Counted from the first letter of the stretch, positions 17,912-26,534 are shown. The stretch: 64,000 bases of DNA from DASXKD01 sp963806145 (GCA_963806145.1 CAWDXD010000036.1:1-64000), one strand, 5' to 3'. The notes: a model not told the origin generated them from the sequence alone. A program made the numbers and translations.

Positions 17912-18769
17912 TTATGCTGCGATCGCTGTGAGCTGCTGTTGTGCGTTCTCGTCGAGGGTGATATCGGCGGCCGCGAGGTTTTCTTCCAGGTGCCGCAGTG
18001 AGGACGTGCCCGGAATGAGCAAGACATTGGGTGCCAGGCCCAGCACCCAGGCCAGCGCCACCTGGGCCGGGGTGCAGCCCAGCCGCTGGGCGATGCTGAT
18101 GACGTGCTGATTGCCCAGCAGCGGGCTGGGCCTGGCGAAGGCGGAGCCGAGCGGGAAGAACGGCACGAAGGCGATGCCGCGGCGGGTGCACTCGCGCAAG
18201 ACCGGCATCGAGGCACGATCAACCAGGTTGAGCGGGTTCTGGACACATGCGATGGGAGTCTGGTCCAGCGCGCGCAGCAGGTGCTCGCGGGTGATGTTGC
18301 TCAAGCCGATACCCCCGATCAACCCCTCCTGACGGGCCTGGATCATCGCGGCGAGCTGGTCGTCGAACTGCTGGCCGGGCGGCCCTGCGCCGGCCAGCCG
18401 CAGGTTGACCGCGGCCAGCTGCCCCACGCCCAGGGCGCGCAGGTTGTCCTCGATGCCCCGGCGCAGCTGATCAGGCTGGCTGTAGGGCAGCCACCCCCCG
18501 GACCGGTCGCGGCGTGCCCCGACCTTGCTGACCAGCGCCAGCGAATCCGGGTAGGGAAACAGCGCCTCCCGTATGAGCTCGTTAGCCACGCCGGGACCGT
18601 AGTACTGGGCGGTGTCAATATGGTCCACCCCGAGCACCGCCGCGCGCCGCAGCACCGCCAGCGCCTCGTCATGGTCACGCGGCGGGCCGAACACCCCAGG
18701 GCCGGGCAATTGCATCGCCCCGAAGCCGACCCGGCAGACACAGAAACGGCCGAGGGAGTAACGCTGCAT
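17912..18769 (-). CDS. Aldo/keto reductase
   Basis: 285 residues of the NADPH-dependent aldo/keto reductase superfamily. Asp and Tyr of the active site are in GVDHIDTAQYYGPGVANELI (about 48-67) and the catalytic lysine is in ALVSKVG. The cofactor-binding end is IPGTSSLRHLEENLAA. The usual catalytic histidine position is replaced by a VNLRL motif, as in a recognised actinomycete subgroup that resembles pyridoxal reductase. GIGLSNITREHL and FVPFFPLGSAF are typical of that subgroup. It stands alone; an integrase remnant abuts its 5' end on the other strand. Confidence 0.92.
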   Translation of the reverse strand: MQRYSLGRFCVCRVGFGAMQLPGPGVFGPPRDHDEALAVLRRAAVLGVDHIDTAQYYGPGVANELIREALFPYPDSLALVSKVGARRDRSGGWLPYSQPDQLRRGIEDNLRALGVGQLAAVNLRLAGAGPPGQQFDDQLAAMIQARQEGLIGGIGLSNITREHLLRALDQTPIACVQNPLNLVDRASMPVLRECTRRGIAFVPFFPLGSAFARPSPLLGNQHVISIAQRLGCTPAQVALAWVLGLAPNVLLIPGTSSLRHLEENLAAADITLDENAQQQLTAIAA

Positions 18770-18787
18770 GCGCCGAGTCTAAAGAAC

Positions 18788-18970
18788 CTCCCCCGCGCCG
18801 CCCGCCACGCCGACCCACGCACGACTATGCGCTACGACCGGGCCCGCAAGAATCTTGACCGCCACCCGAACTACATCCTGGCCGCGTACATGGCCTCCCT
18901 CCAGCACCTGACGAAGCGTGTGTCGCTAGCGGCTCCAGCGCTGGAGGCGCCCGGCCCGGCAGGGGCGTGA
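18788..18970 (+). pseudogene. Tyrosine-recombinase (integrase) C-terminal remnant
   Basis: The last ~60 codons of a site-specific integrase are readable: AARHADPRTTMRYDRARKNL followed by DRHPNYILAAYMASL, ending at a TGA. The active-site tyrosine (MRYDRAR) is retained, but the catalytic core arginines and histidines upstream are gone: the frame immediately enters the aldo/keto reductase gene on the opposite strand. The fragment shows a former mobile element at this spot. Confidence 0.7.
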
Positions 18971-19012
18971 GTCGGGCACTTACCGCCGGCGGTCAGGGCC
19001 TCGCGCATCCTG

Positions 19013-19690
19013 TCAGAACACGATGAGTTCGGCAGCGGTTGCGCCGGTCAGCTGGTAGTCCGACGCGTCGGCCGGCCTTCCGGCGAAGAGCCTCATCATG
19101 GTCGGGCGGGTGGTGTGCAGGGTTGCTGGTAGGCGGTCCTGCTTTGCCACGCCAAGCGTCAGCGTGCTACCTGAAATTTGAGCCTTGACCAGTGGGATCG
19201 CCTTGCGGCGTGTCCAATCGCACAGCAAGGCGCAGGCGTCATCGAATCCGTCGCTTGCGTAGGCGCGAGGTTCGCCGAGGGCGTCGCGGATATCGCCTCC
19301 GTGCAGCCACTCGCCCAGCGCGATGACGTCCAGCTTCCCGCCCGCGTCGGTGATAGCCTTCCCGGCCTCCTGATAGCCGGCGGAGAGTTCGGCCAGTACG
19401 TCCGTTAGCGGCCATACGCGCCGCTTGGCGACGTCGAGTTCGTTGAGCGCGGGTGTGAAGGCATGCAGGTTGCCTGCTGCGACGCGGCTGAGCGCTGCGG
19501 CGCAGTGAGCGAGCACATCGCGGACTGACCAGCCCGGACACGCGGTGGGGCGGTCAAAGGCGCGATCCGGCGTGCGATGCAGGATCGGCAAGAGGGCGTC
19601 ACGCTCAGCCTGCAGCAGGCGGGCCGGGCGATGCGGGTCGCGCGCCGGAGCCGGTTCAGCCGGTTCGCTTGCTGTCACGGTGCTCAGCAT
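19013..19690 (-). CDS. Maleylpyruvate isomerase/DinB-type mycothiol-dependent family protein
   Basis: 225 residues. The N-terminal half is a DinB-like four-helix bundle: RLLQAERDALLPILHRTPD, then PTACPGWSVRDVLAHCAAAL with the metal-binding histidine, and EWLHGGDIRDALGEP with the second. The C-terminal half is the mixed alpha/beta domain of the TIGR03083-type family (LTLGVAKQDRLPATLH ... GRPADASDYQLTGATAAEL). Members use mycothiol as cofactor for isomerase or transferase chemistry, or have unknown function. Mycothiol itself supports an actinomycete origin. It is a single gene. Confidence 0.88.
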   Translation of the reverse strand: MLSTVTASEPAEPAPARDPHRPARLLQAERDALLPILHRTPDRAFDRPTACPGWSVRDVLAHCAAALSRVAAGNLHAFTPALNELDVAKRRVWPLTDVLAELSAGYQEAGKAITDAGGKLDVIALGEWLHGGDIRDALGEPRAYASDGFDDACALLCDWTRRKAIPLVKAQISGSTLTLGVAKQDRLPATLHTTRPTMMRLFAGRPADASDYQLTGATAAELIVF

Positions 19691-19825
19691 CGCAGAAGAT
19701 GGCTAGGGCGTTTCCGGATCCCGACCCTCAAGCCCGGCGACCATTGGCCATGAGGCACACCAGATCTCGGGCCGATACGCTCCTGCCGCGTTACCCGCGC
19801 CTGTGGGGCGAATCGGGCGCTGAGG

Positions 19826-20085
19826 CTACTGGTGGCCTGGCGCCGCGCTGGCAGGCGCACGCCACAGCGTCCGTGCGGATACGGTGATGAGCCAGGCTAA
19901 GCCGGTGATGATGCTGGCGCGCCGGAACAGCCCGCCGAGTTTGACGAGCCGGGGTGATTGGCCGAAGCCCGCATCGGCCAGCACTACGGCCGCCAGCATA
20001 GTGGCGGCGGTGCCCGCGCTGTAGAACCCGAACCTGCGCTGGCCGGTGCGCCACGAACGCCAGCCACGGTTGACCCGCCGCAACC
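19826..20085 (-). pseudogene. DUF998 membrane protein, C-terminal remnant
   Basis: The minus strand reads RFGFYSAGTAATMLAAVVLA, then DAGFGQSPRLVKLGGLFRRA, then IITGLAWLITVSARTLWR, ending in TAG at 19826. This matches the last two helices of DUF998-type proteins (pattern LYS-x-G-x3-VAFVLA and GLFQR-x-IVGWAWL). The upstream part is not protein-like and runs into the opposite-strand glyoxalase gene, so only the tail survives. Confidence 0.55.
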
Positions 20086-20152
20086 CGGCATTAACTGGCA
20101 CCCGCCCGGGAACCCTGCCGTTGACCGCCAATGCCGCCGGAGTGGAGCAACC

Positions 20153-20632
20153 ATGACAGAATCTCAGCCCCGCAACGATTTCGCCAGCTTCCCTGCGCCC
20201 GCCGAGGGCATTCTGGCGGCGTTGTTCATCACCGTCCGCAAGGTCGCGCGATCGCGGGACTTCTACTCGCGCGTCCTGGGCGGCGCCGTCATCCTGGAGG
20301 AGAACCCGTGTACGGTCAGGCTGGCCAACTCGTGGATCATCATGAACCCCGGCGGGCCGCCGACCCCCGACAAGCCAGGCATCTCGGTGGTCGACTACCA
20401 GCCCGGCAACACCACCTCGATCTTCCTGAACTTGCGGGTCGCTGACATCCAGGCCTGCTATCAGGAGTGGAAGGCGAAGGGGGCAGAGTTCGTGACGCCG
20501 CCGATCGACCGCGGCGCGGAGATCCGCTGCTACATGCGGGACCCGGACGGATACCTTATCGAGGTCGGCCAGTCCACCGGCCTGCTGCACGGCCATCTCG
20601 CCGCAAAGCGCCCGGAGGATCTCCCCGGCTGA
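20153..20632 (+). CDS. VOC (glyoxalase/bleomycin-resistance) family protein
   Basis: 159 residues from the ATG at 20153 (GGAG at about -10); the frame is open further upstream, but only over the DUF998 remnant. A single VOC domain covers residues 20-150: ILAALFITVRKVARSRDFYS, RVLGGAVILEENPCTVRLAN, FLNLRVADIQACYQEWKAKG, and YMRDPDGYLIEVGQS carrying the C-terminal glutamate metal ligand. VOC proteins bind metals and act as lyases, dioxygenases or antibiotic-binding proteins; the substrate cannot be told. It is monocistronic. Confidence 0.88.
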   Translation: MTESQPRNDFASFPAPAEGILAALFITVRKVARSRDFYSRVLGGAVILEENPCTVRLANSWIIMNPGGPPTPDKPGISVVDYQPGNTTSIFLNLRVADIQACYQEWKAKGAEFVTPPIDRGAEIRCYMRDPDGYLIEVGQSTGLLHGHLAAKRPEDLPG

Positions 20633-20918
20633 GATCTGCCACCGGCCGGGAACTCCGGCCAGCAAGCCACCATCAGCCAACCTCAGGTGCCGCAAAGCTC
20701 TAGAGCGTGTCGAGGATCCACCGACGCCGATCCCGTCAAGAATCAAGTGGGCCAGGCACCAAATGATGCTCATGCAGCCGGAACCCCCTGCATTGCCCCC
20801 GAACCGGGTGATCTTCGTAGGCGAACCGACCTGCCCAACGCTCACACATGCCGATGAGCGGGCTGTGATGTGTGGAGCCGCCCGAGGCAGGGTCTTGTTA
20901 GCCATGGGGATGCTTCGA

Positions 20919-21263
20919 TCAGACCAGCGGGTCGAACCCGAACTCCCGGACCTCTTGCGCACAGCGGCAGGCGGCCGCGATCTTTGCGGCCCACTCGAGG
21001 GCAGCCTCCCGTGCAGGCACGTCGACGATGGTGACGCCTCCCCACAGTTCCTTGGTCTGCGGGTAGGTGCCGGCGGTGACCGTCCCGTCACCGGCCACCA
21101 TGACGGGCTCCACGTCCTCGTCCAGCCCGCCGGCGAAGAGGTACACACCGGCATCTTTGGCTTCGCCGATGACCGCGTGTGCGGCCCTGGCCACCTCCGG
21201 CCCCTCCTCGTCGGGGATGTGGCCCATCGCGTCGGCGGGGAACGAAATCAGGTATCGCGTCAT
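20919..21263 (-). CDS. YCII/DGPF-domain protein
   Basis: 114 residues beginning MTRYLISFPADAMGHIPDEE, matching YCII-related small proteins. The core GGLDEDVEPVMVAGDGTVTA followed by YPQTKELWGGVTIVDVPARE corresponds to the DGPF-type motif region; the C-terminal helix AALEWAAKIAAACRCAQEVR completes the fold. These dimeric ferredoxin-like proteins are often encoded near ECF sigma factors or small-molecule enzymes; no sigma factor is adjacent here. A ribosome site (AAGGAGCC) lies 6-8 bases upstream. Biochemical role unknown. Confidence 0.88.
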   Translation of the reverse strand: MTRYLISFPADAMGHIPDEEGPEVARAAHAVIGEAKDAGVYLFAGGLDEDVEPVMVAGDGTVTAGTYPQTKELWGGVTIVDVPAREAALEWAAKIAAACRCAQEVREFGFDPLV

Positions 21264-21846
21264 CTCAAGGCTCCTTTTGCCTCGGCTGCCTGCTCCGGCA
21301 GCCTCTCACCTGTTAGACGAACGCGTCGCCCGGGATCCAGCGCTCTTCCAGAAGTTCCGGCGAGACGTCCATCGCACGCGCATGCCGCTGTCCGGCACTT
21401 CGGCAGTGGCGTCCGCTATGCCGCCAGGCGCGTGAGGACGGTACGGCGCGTGCCGCAAGCCGCCGACAGATGGCCGCACCAGGCAGGCAGACAGGAAGCG
21501 GTCCCCCAGCACCGGCGCCACCTGCCAGGACTCCACTTGGGCCTGTGCCCGGCGTGGTCAATCCTCACCCGGTGGGCACATTCACTTACCTGGCCAGCCG
21601 TCAGTGGCCCTGCCGGTAGCGCCGAGGACAAGCCGGCAGGCAAGGCGGGCGCTTGCCGCGGATGTCGTGTCTCTGGCACCGGCCCGGTGACCAGGCCCGC
21701 GGACGGCAGGACAGGGGGAGCCGGGGCCAGGCGTCCCCGGGCCGCGGTGAGCGCTCACGTCTTTTCCACAAATCGACGCTGAAGGAGACGCAAGCCAGGG
21801 GGGCCTTTCCGAAGCCCTGCAATACCTTCTGTGTAAGGAGGCGAGC
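21264..21846. other. Intergenic region, possible short coding remnant
   Basis: 583 bases between the divergent YCII and PCD-like genes. On the minus strand, a frame ending at 21313 finishes with a protein-like tail (MDVSPELLEERWIPGDAFV) but its upstream part is low-complexity; I read it as a possible remnant of unknown origin. No other gene is supported. Confidence 0.3.
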
Positions 21847-22509
21847 ATGAGCGAGCAGGGTTGGCGGGAGTTCCTCGCCGCGGAGGGCGTGGACGACTGG
21901 GTGGTTTTGCATGGCGGAGCGACTGCTGTGTTCCGCGTCCCGTCGCTCGGCGAAGCGGTGCAGCTGGCCGAGGTGGTCGCGCAGGTGCCCGGCCTCGAGG
22001 GCTCGGGGACTCTGTTGACGATCGCCGATGACCATCTCAGCGTGCGGTTGACCCGCGGAGTGTTTCGGGTGGAGGAGCGGCACATTGCACTTGCGCGGGC
22101 AGTTTCGGCGATGGCGCGGGCGCACGGTGCTGTCGCCGATCGGACAGGTGCGCAAGAGGTCCAGCTGGCGATCGCTGCGCAGCCCGGCGCGGTCGACGCC
22201 GGCTTCTGGCGCGCTGTCCTCGGGTACACAGGGCTGGACGACGACAACGCCATCGACCCGCTCGGCCACGGCTCGACGGTCTGGATGCAGGAACTCGACG
22301 CGGCCAAGCCGCTCCGGCACGCGATGCACGTCGACGTGTCCGTCGCTCGCGAGCACGCCGAGGCGCGCCTGGCGGCGGCCCTTGCCGCAGGAGGCCGCAT
22401 CGTCGACGACGCCGATGCTCCTGCGGGCTGGATCCTCGCCGACCGCGCCGGCAACCGCGTGTGCATCGCTGCCTGGCCCGACGGATCCGTCCCGCCTGTT
22501 CCTGGTTGA
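21847..22509 (+). CDS. PCD-like/VOC two-domain protein
   Basis: 220 residues with an excellent ribosome site (AAGGAGG, 5-6 bases upstream). Residues 1-95 resemble pterin-4a-carbinolamine dehydratase in layout (REFLAAEGVDDWVVLHGGAT ... FRVPSLGEAVQLAEVVAQV ... VEERHIALARAVSAMA). The paired histidines that define the PCD active site (HHP motif) are missing; the region reads VPGLEGSGTLLTIADDHLS. Residues 105-215 form a VOC domain (FWRAVLGYTGLDDDNAIDPL, then HVDVSVAREHAEARL and WILADRAGNRVCIAAW). The combination is known in actinomycetes, but the loss of PCD catalytic residues suggests a non-catalytic role. Single-gene unit. Confidence 0.8.
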   Translation: MSEQGWREFLAAEGVDDWVVLHGGATAVFRVPSLGEAVQLAEVVAQVPGLEGSGTLLTIADDHLSVRLTRGVFRVEERHIALARAVSAMARAHGAVADRTGAQEVQLAIAAQPGAVDAGFWRAVLGYTGLDDDNAIDPLGHGSTVWMQELDAAKPLRHAMHVDVSVAREHAEARLAAALAAGGRIVDDADAPAGWILADRAGNRVCIAAWPDGSVPPVPG

Positions 22510-22654
22510 TCCGCAATAGCCCGCTTCCGGAGAAGCGCCGGCAGGGTTCACGCAGATGGTTAGTCCGCCGCACGTGATGTGGGGCCCGCAGCCGAGGCTG
22601 GCCCGGTTGACCGTCCGCTCATGCCGCTGTTGGCGCGTCAGTCGGCGTGGGTGA

Positions 22655-23041
22655 TCATTGACTGGTCCGCCAAGCCTGGACCGGGCCGTGCCGGCGCAGG
22701 TAACCGCCATATCCGACTGCGGCGAGGAGCACGACGAACAACCCCAGTCCGATCTGGATTCCCCGGGTCAGACCGGGCGGGTAGATGGCCTGGATCAGGT
22801 AGTGGGAGATGAAGCCTCCGCGATACCCGCTGCCCCCGGCGCGGCGCAGCAGGTAGTTCTGCAGCGACGTCAGCGGGCAGGTGAAGCCGACGAACTCGAC
22901 GAGCGCGCCGTACACCATCGCCGGCAGTTGCACCCAGATGATCCGCGGCCATCGCCACGCCAGGAAGGCGCCGCCCACGACGAAGCCGATGAACAGCAGA
23001 TGTGCCACGAGGACAAGATCAGCGCCGATCCGGTACCACAT
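22655..23041 (-). CDS. DUF2784 membrane protein
   Basis: 128 residues from ATG 23041 (GGTGAG 5 bases upstream); a longer frame adds only non-conserved residues. The start MWYRIGADLVLVAHLLFIGF and the motifs FLAWRWPRIIWVQLPAMVYG, FVGFTCPLTSLQNYLLRRAG, and FISHYLIQAIYPPGLT are diagnostic for DUF2784. Three to four transmembrane helices are predicted by eye. The family is widespread, usually a single small gene, and has no established function. Confidence 0.92.
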   Translation of the reverse strand: MWYRIGADLVLVAHLLFIGFVVGGAFLAWRWPRIIWVQLPAMVYGALVEFVGFTCPLTSLQNYLLRRAGGSGYRGGFISHYLIQAIYPPGLTRGIQIGLGLFVVLLAAVGYGGYLRRHGPVQAWRTSQ

Positions 23042-23230
23042 TTTGCTCACCGCCCAAGCAGCACGCCAACCCCAGCATAGGCACGGCTCTGCCGCACAAC
23101 TGCCCGGCAACCTCGTTGTAGAAGCCATTCATGGCCGCAGTCGAACTAGGGTGCCCCGAGCGGCTTGTTTACGCCAGGTCGTCGCGTGCTGTGCGGGTGC
23201 TTTGGCCAGCCGGGATGCTTTCCGGTGGAA

Positions 23231-24070
23231 TCAGGTGCTGGCTGGCGGCCGGGTAAAAGCCAGCTGGGCCTCGAAGACCTGCTGATCAACCTCGGAGATG
23301 TCATCCACCTCATGGAGCCAGATATCGCGCCCAGGCCCGTGCGGCTGATAGCCGTGCACCTGGACCCAGGCGGCCAGATCCTGGTAGACCATCGGATAGA
23401 TGCTGGCAGCAGGGCCGCTGCGGACCGCGGCGGCGGCCTCGATCGCGGGCAGGACACGGTAGTGGGCCGGCGGCGGCAGTTCCGACGGCTCCTGGGCCAC
23501 CGGCAGCGCCACGTTCACGGTGACCTCCTGGCCGTCAGTCTGCTCGTAGAAGAGCATGAACGGCCCGGCTACCTTGACCAGCCCGCTGATGCCGAGCTGG
23601 TCGAACTTCACCCGGGCGCGGTTCACCGCGGGCACGATGTCCTCCGGTCCCCACCCCGGTGCGGTGTCGGCGATCACGGCCACGCCTAGCGGCGGGATCT
23701 GCTTCACCACAATGTCGTCTGCTGGCATGTCATCCTCCTGAGCGATATGGCGGAGCCGCGCCTCGACTCCGAGCAGATGGTGTCGTTGCCGCTGGAGTTC
23801 GCGTTCCAACTGCGCCTGGCGCAGCAGCAGCATCCCGCGCAGCTCGTCCACCGTGATGCCGTCGAGGAGCTTCCTGATCTGCCCGAGCGTCAGGCCCAGG
23901 TCTTTGAGCGCGACGATGCGGTTGAGCTGCCGAAGCTGCTTCGCCGAGTAGGAGCGGTAGCCGGTGACCGGATCAATATCGGCCGGCGCCAGCAAGTCAA
24001 TCTCGTCGTAGTGCCGCAGAGTGCGGACGGACACCGCCCCCAGCCGGGCGAACTCCCCAATACTGAACAT
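23231..24070 (-). CDS. MerR-family regulator with GyrI-like effector domain
   Basis: 279 residues. The N-terminal winged helix-turn-helix is MFSIGEFARLGAVSVRTLRH, then YDEIDLLAPADIDPVTGYRS; helix RQLNRIVALKDLGLTLGQI follows and the dimerisation coiled coil spans about 75-115 (LRGMLLLRQAQLERELQRQR). Residues 120-275 form a GyrI-like small-molecule-binding domain (VVKQIPPLGVAVIADTAP, FMLFYEQTDGQEVTVNVAL). TipA/BmrR-type regulators of this layout activate efflux or detoxification genes when bound to hydrophobic compounds. The start is an ATG 6 bases after the -10, so the mRNA is probably leaderless and autoregulated. The gene controlled is probably itself or the downstream DUF2784 gene. Confidence 0.93.
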   Translation of the reverse strand: MFSIGEFARLGAVSVRTLRHYDEIDLLAPADIDPVTGYRSYSAKQLRQLNRIVALKDLGLTLGQIRKLLDGITVDELRGMLLLRQAQLERELQRQRHHLLGVEARLRHIAQEDDMPADDIVVKQIPPLGVAVIADTAPGWGPEDIVPAVNRARVKFDQLGISGLVKVAGPFMLFYEQTDGQEVTVNVALPVAQEPSELPPPAHYRVLPAIEAAAAVRSGPAASIYPMVYQDLAAWVQVHGYQPHGPGRDIWLHEVDDISEVDQQVFEAQLAFTRPPAST

Positions 24071-24076
24071 GACACG

Positions 24077-24108
24077 AGCATGCCCCCCTCACGCAACGTG
24101 AGAGTCAA
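24077..24108 (-). promoter_or_regulatory. Autogenous MerR-type promoter with operator in a 20-bp spacer
   Basis: On the minus strand: -35 TTGACT (24108-24103), a 20-base spacer, and -10 CATGCT (24082-24077). The spacer holds the inverted repeat CTCACG-TTG-CGTGAG (24102-24088). This is the classical MerR arrangement: an over-long spacer with a dyad operator. The start codon of the regulator follows 6 bases after the -10, giving a leaderless transcript. Confidence 0.7.
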
Positions 24109-24332
24109 CCCCGGCCGTGAGCGCTAATGAGATCAGGCCCTGCAGCCCCATGGCCACCGCCGCGCAGAAGCCAGGCAGAAGCCGGGCAGGTGCACGGTCC
24201 TAGCCCGATCCACGCTGGCAGCATTGCTTCCGATCAGACGTCCAATCCCATGGTCCGCAAACTTATACGTCGAGTCCGCTGTACGGAGAACGCGCACATC
24301 TGCCGCAAGTCGCGTGCTGTGATCCGTGCCGG

Positions 24333-24886
24333 TTAGCTGGCGGGCACGCTGTCGCTTGAGTGGGCCCAGATGAGGCAGTCGTGCCAAGTATCGCGTTCGG
24401 CATCTTCGCAGGCCCAATCGCGGCAGTGCAGGGCGATGAGCTGTTCGAATCGGTAGCCGGCGCGCTGGGCGAGCCGCAACGAGGGCTCGTTGCCAGGCTC
24501 GATCTCCAGCCAGATCCGGGGAACGGCAAGCTCACTATGGGCCCAGCTCGTCGCGGCGCGCACGGCGCGGAGCCGGCACCCTTGCCGCGGTCTTCGGGCC
24601 GCACCCAGTACGCCAGTTCCATACTGCCCGGGCTGTCCGGCATCAGCCCCACCGCGCCGAGCAGCCGCTGGCCCGCCACTATGCCCAGCGAAAACTGGCC
24701 GCCCGCGGCGGGATCCCAGGCAGCCAGCGCAACGTGCGCGTCGCGCAACGAGTAGGGCCCTGCCAGATGGGCACCCCACAAGGACCGCCCCGGCTCCCCG
24801 CTGGTGGCCTCGGCCACCAAGGCGGCGTCGGCGCGGGCCAGGGCACGCAGCCGCAGATCATCGCCAAGATCCAGATCGACGTCCAT
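24333..24886 (-). pseudogene. GNAT acetyltransferase, single frameshift
   Basis: A complete GNAT protein is readable in two frames. The first runs from ATG 24886 (GGAG 5 bases upstream): DLDLGDDLRLRALARADAAL to AYWVRPEDRGKG, which starts the acetyl-CoA motif RxxGxG. The rest continues in another frame from about 24570: RAVRAATSWAHSELAVPRIW, LEIEPGNEPSLRLAQRAGYR, then ALHCRDWACEDAERDTWHDC to the stop at 24333. One base is missing in the GGCTCCGCG context just after the motif. Total length about 184 residues, normal for the family. Either a recently inactivated gene or an assembly error. Substrate unknown; not in an operon. Confidence 0.75.
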
Positions 24887-25149
24887 GAACTCCATCGAAG
24901 CCCGCTGGCTTGCCACCGGCCAGCGATTATCCGGGGCCGCCGCATCCTCCCTGCCGACTATTTGGCCGGTCTTGGTCTGATGGCTCGTTCGGTTGTCCGC
25001 GTGCAGACCACCCCGTGACGGCGGGCCGGAGGCCACAGGCCTGCGCATCGTGCCCGGCGAGTGCTTCCCGCAAGAGAACGCCTCCCCGGACCGCCGGCTG
25101 GCACGGCCGCTGTGCGCCCAGGCACTCGCTGGGCCGGGTTCCTCCGGGC

Positions 25150-25190
25150 GTTTGACACCGAAAGCTTATAGTCATAGCTTCAAAGCTATG
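25150..25190 (+). promoter_or_regulatory. Promoter/operator region of the TetR gene
   Basis: TTGACA (25150-25155) is followed after 17 bases by TAGCTT (25173-25178). A perfect 8-bp inverted repeat, CATAGCTT-CA-AAGCTATG (25171-25188), overlies the -10 and continues as an imperfect palindrome on both sides. Binding there would block transcription, as expected of TetR autoregulation. Confidence 0.6.
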
Positions 25191-25203
25191 AAGCATAGCC
25201 ATC

Positions 25204-25773
25204 TTGGCGCCAGCAGTGCCTAGGGCAGGGCTCACTACCGACAGCGTGGTCGATGTCGCACTCGCCATCGTCGATGAGCAAGGACCTGAGGCGCTGGCAC
25301 TGTCGGTGGTCGCTGCCCGGGCCGGAGTCGCCGCACCGTCGCTGTACAAGCACGTCGCGAGCCTGGCTGAGCTCCGGTCACGGGTGGCTGCCCGGATCCT
25401 CGCCGAAATGACCGAGGTGGCCACGACAGCCGTCCTGGGACTGAGCGGGGACGCAGCGATCGCCGCGCTGATGAGACGGCTGCGCGCCTACGGCGTGGAA
25501 CATCCCGCGCGCTACCTGTCAGTGCCGCCGGACCCGATGCATGACCCGGCGCTGGCACTGCCAGCGGCCCGCCTTGTCGAGGTTTTCCTGGCCGTGTTGC
25601 GGGAGTACGACCTGCACGGCGCCGCCGCCATACACGCCACCCGGTGCCTGCGCGTGATCGTCCATGGCTTTGCCTCAATCGAATCCAGCGGCGGGTTCGG
25701 CCTGGCCGAGGATCCCGCCGAGACCTACGAAGAACTCATCCAGATGTATCTCGCATCGCTGCCCCGGCGCTGA
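25204..25773 (+). CDS. TetR-family regulator
   Basis: About 189 residues. Start uncertain: TTG 25204 or GTG 25216; an upstream ATG is out of frame. The N-terminal helix-turn-helix spans about 10-55 (TDSVVDVALAIVDEQGPEAL, VVAARAGVAAPSLYKHVASL), and the C-terminal ligand domain has the WHG-type layout (AYGVEHPARYLSVPPDP, ATRCLRVIVHGFASIESSGG). A palindromic operator lies in its own promoter. The membrane-protein gene begins 32 bases downstream, so they probably form an operon in which TetR represses itself and the membrane protein until a ligand appears. Confidence 0.9.
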   Translation: MAPAVPRAGLTTDSVVDVALAIVDEQGPEALALSVVAARAGVAAPSLYKHVASLAELRSRVAARILAEMTEVATTAVLGLSGDAAIAALMRRLRAYGVEHPARYLSVPPDPMHDPALALPAARLVEVFLAVLREYDLHGAAAIHATRCLRVIVHGFASIESSGGFGLAEDPAETYEELIQMYLASLPRR

Positions 25774-25805
25774 CCCGCCACAGTTCACCACCAAAGGAGA
25801 AGCAC

Positions 25806-26534
25806 ATGTCCACCTCCGCGACCCGCATCCGCGCGGGCGCTGCCGCACTGGCCGTCGCCGGCGTTTTGTTCTTGGCCTACCCGGCGCTGCGGCCCTGGCA
25901 CAACGAAAGCACCGTAGCCGGGGCCACCGCCTCGATGAGTTCCACCGCCTGGGTAGCTGCCCATTTCTTCGCGATGCTCGGCTTCATCCTCATGCCGCTG
26001 GGACTGCTGGCCCTGCGCGCGGCCATCGCCACCACCAGGGCCGAGCCGCTGGCCCTGACCGCGGCCGTACTCGCCTGGATCGGCTCAGGCCTGACACTTC
26101 CCTACTACGGAGCTGAGGACTTCGGCCTGCACGCAATCGCCGGACCCGACGGGCCCAAGACCGGGCTTCTCAACCTCATCCACGCGGTGCGCTACCAGCC
26201 GCTCGCCATGACGATCTTCGGCGCCGGGCTATTGCTCATCGCCGCCGCAGCCATCATGGCGGCCATCGCGGTGTGGCGCTCGCACGTCCTGCCCCGAACC
26301 AGCGCCATTTTGTTCGCCACCGGATTTGTCCTATTCCTTCCGCAGTTCTTCAGCCCAGCCGCAGTCCGGATCGCGCACGGCATACTACTTGCCGCAGGCT
26401 CGATCATCCTCGCCGCAGCACTGTGGACATCAGCAGGCCGCTCTCGCGCTGCCACCACCGCGCCTCCCGCGCGTCCGCTGCCACTGGCAGAACGTAACCC
26501 GCAGTCACGACAAGGAAGCCCAAATCTGAGCTGA
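25806..26534 (+). CDS. Multi-pass integral membrane protein, TetR-linked
   Basis: 242 residues from ATG 25806 (AAAGGAGAAG upstream). Six hydrophobic helices are visible: ALAVAGVLFLAYPALRP, WVAAHFFAMLGFILMPLGLL, LTAAVLAWIGSGLTLPYY, MTIFGAGLLLIAAAAIMAA, SAILFATGFVLFLPQFF and ILLAAGSIILAAALWTSA. No transporter signature is present; the fold resembles DUF4386-like or unassigned actinomycete membrane proteins. The position directly behind the TetR gene suggests a ligand-induced resistance or envelope function (inference). Confidence 0.8.
   Translation: MSTSATRIRAGAAALAVAGVLFLAYPALRPWHNESTVAGATASMSSTAWVAAHFFAMLGFILMPLGLLALRAAIATTRAEPLALTAAVLAWIGSGLTLPYYGAEDFGLHAIAGPDGPKTGLLNLIHAVRYQPLAMTIFGAGLLLIAAAAIMAAIAVWRSHVLPRTSAILFATGFVLFLPQFFSPAAVRIAHGILLAAGSIILAAALWTSAGRSRAATTAPPARPLPLAERNPQSRQGSPNLS

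Noticed and set aside
19826..21154. 442-residue minus-strand frame
   Set aside because: Only the last ~80 residues (DUF998-like) are protein-like; the rest is antisense to the VOC gene and overlaps the YCII gene in another frame.
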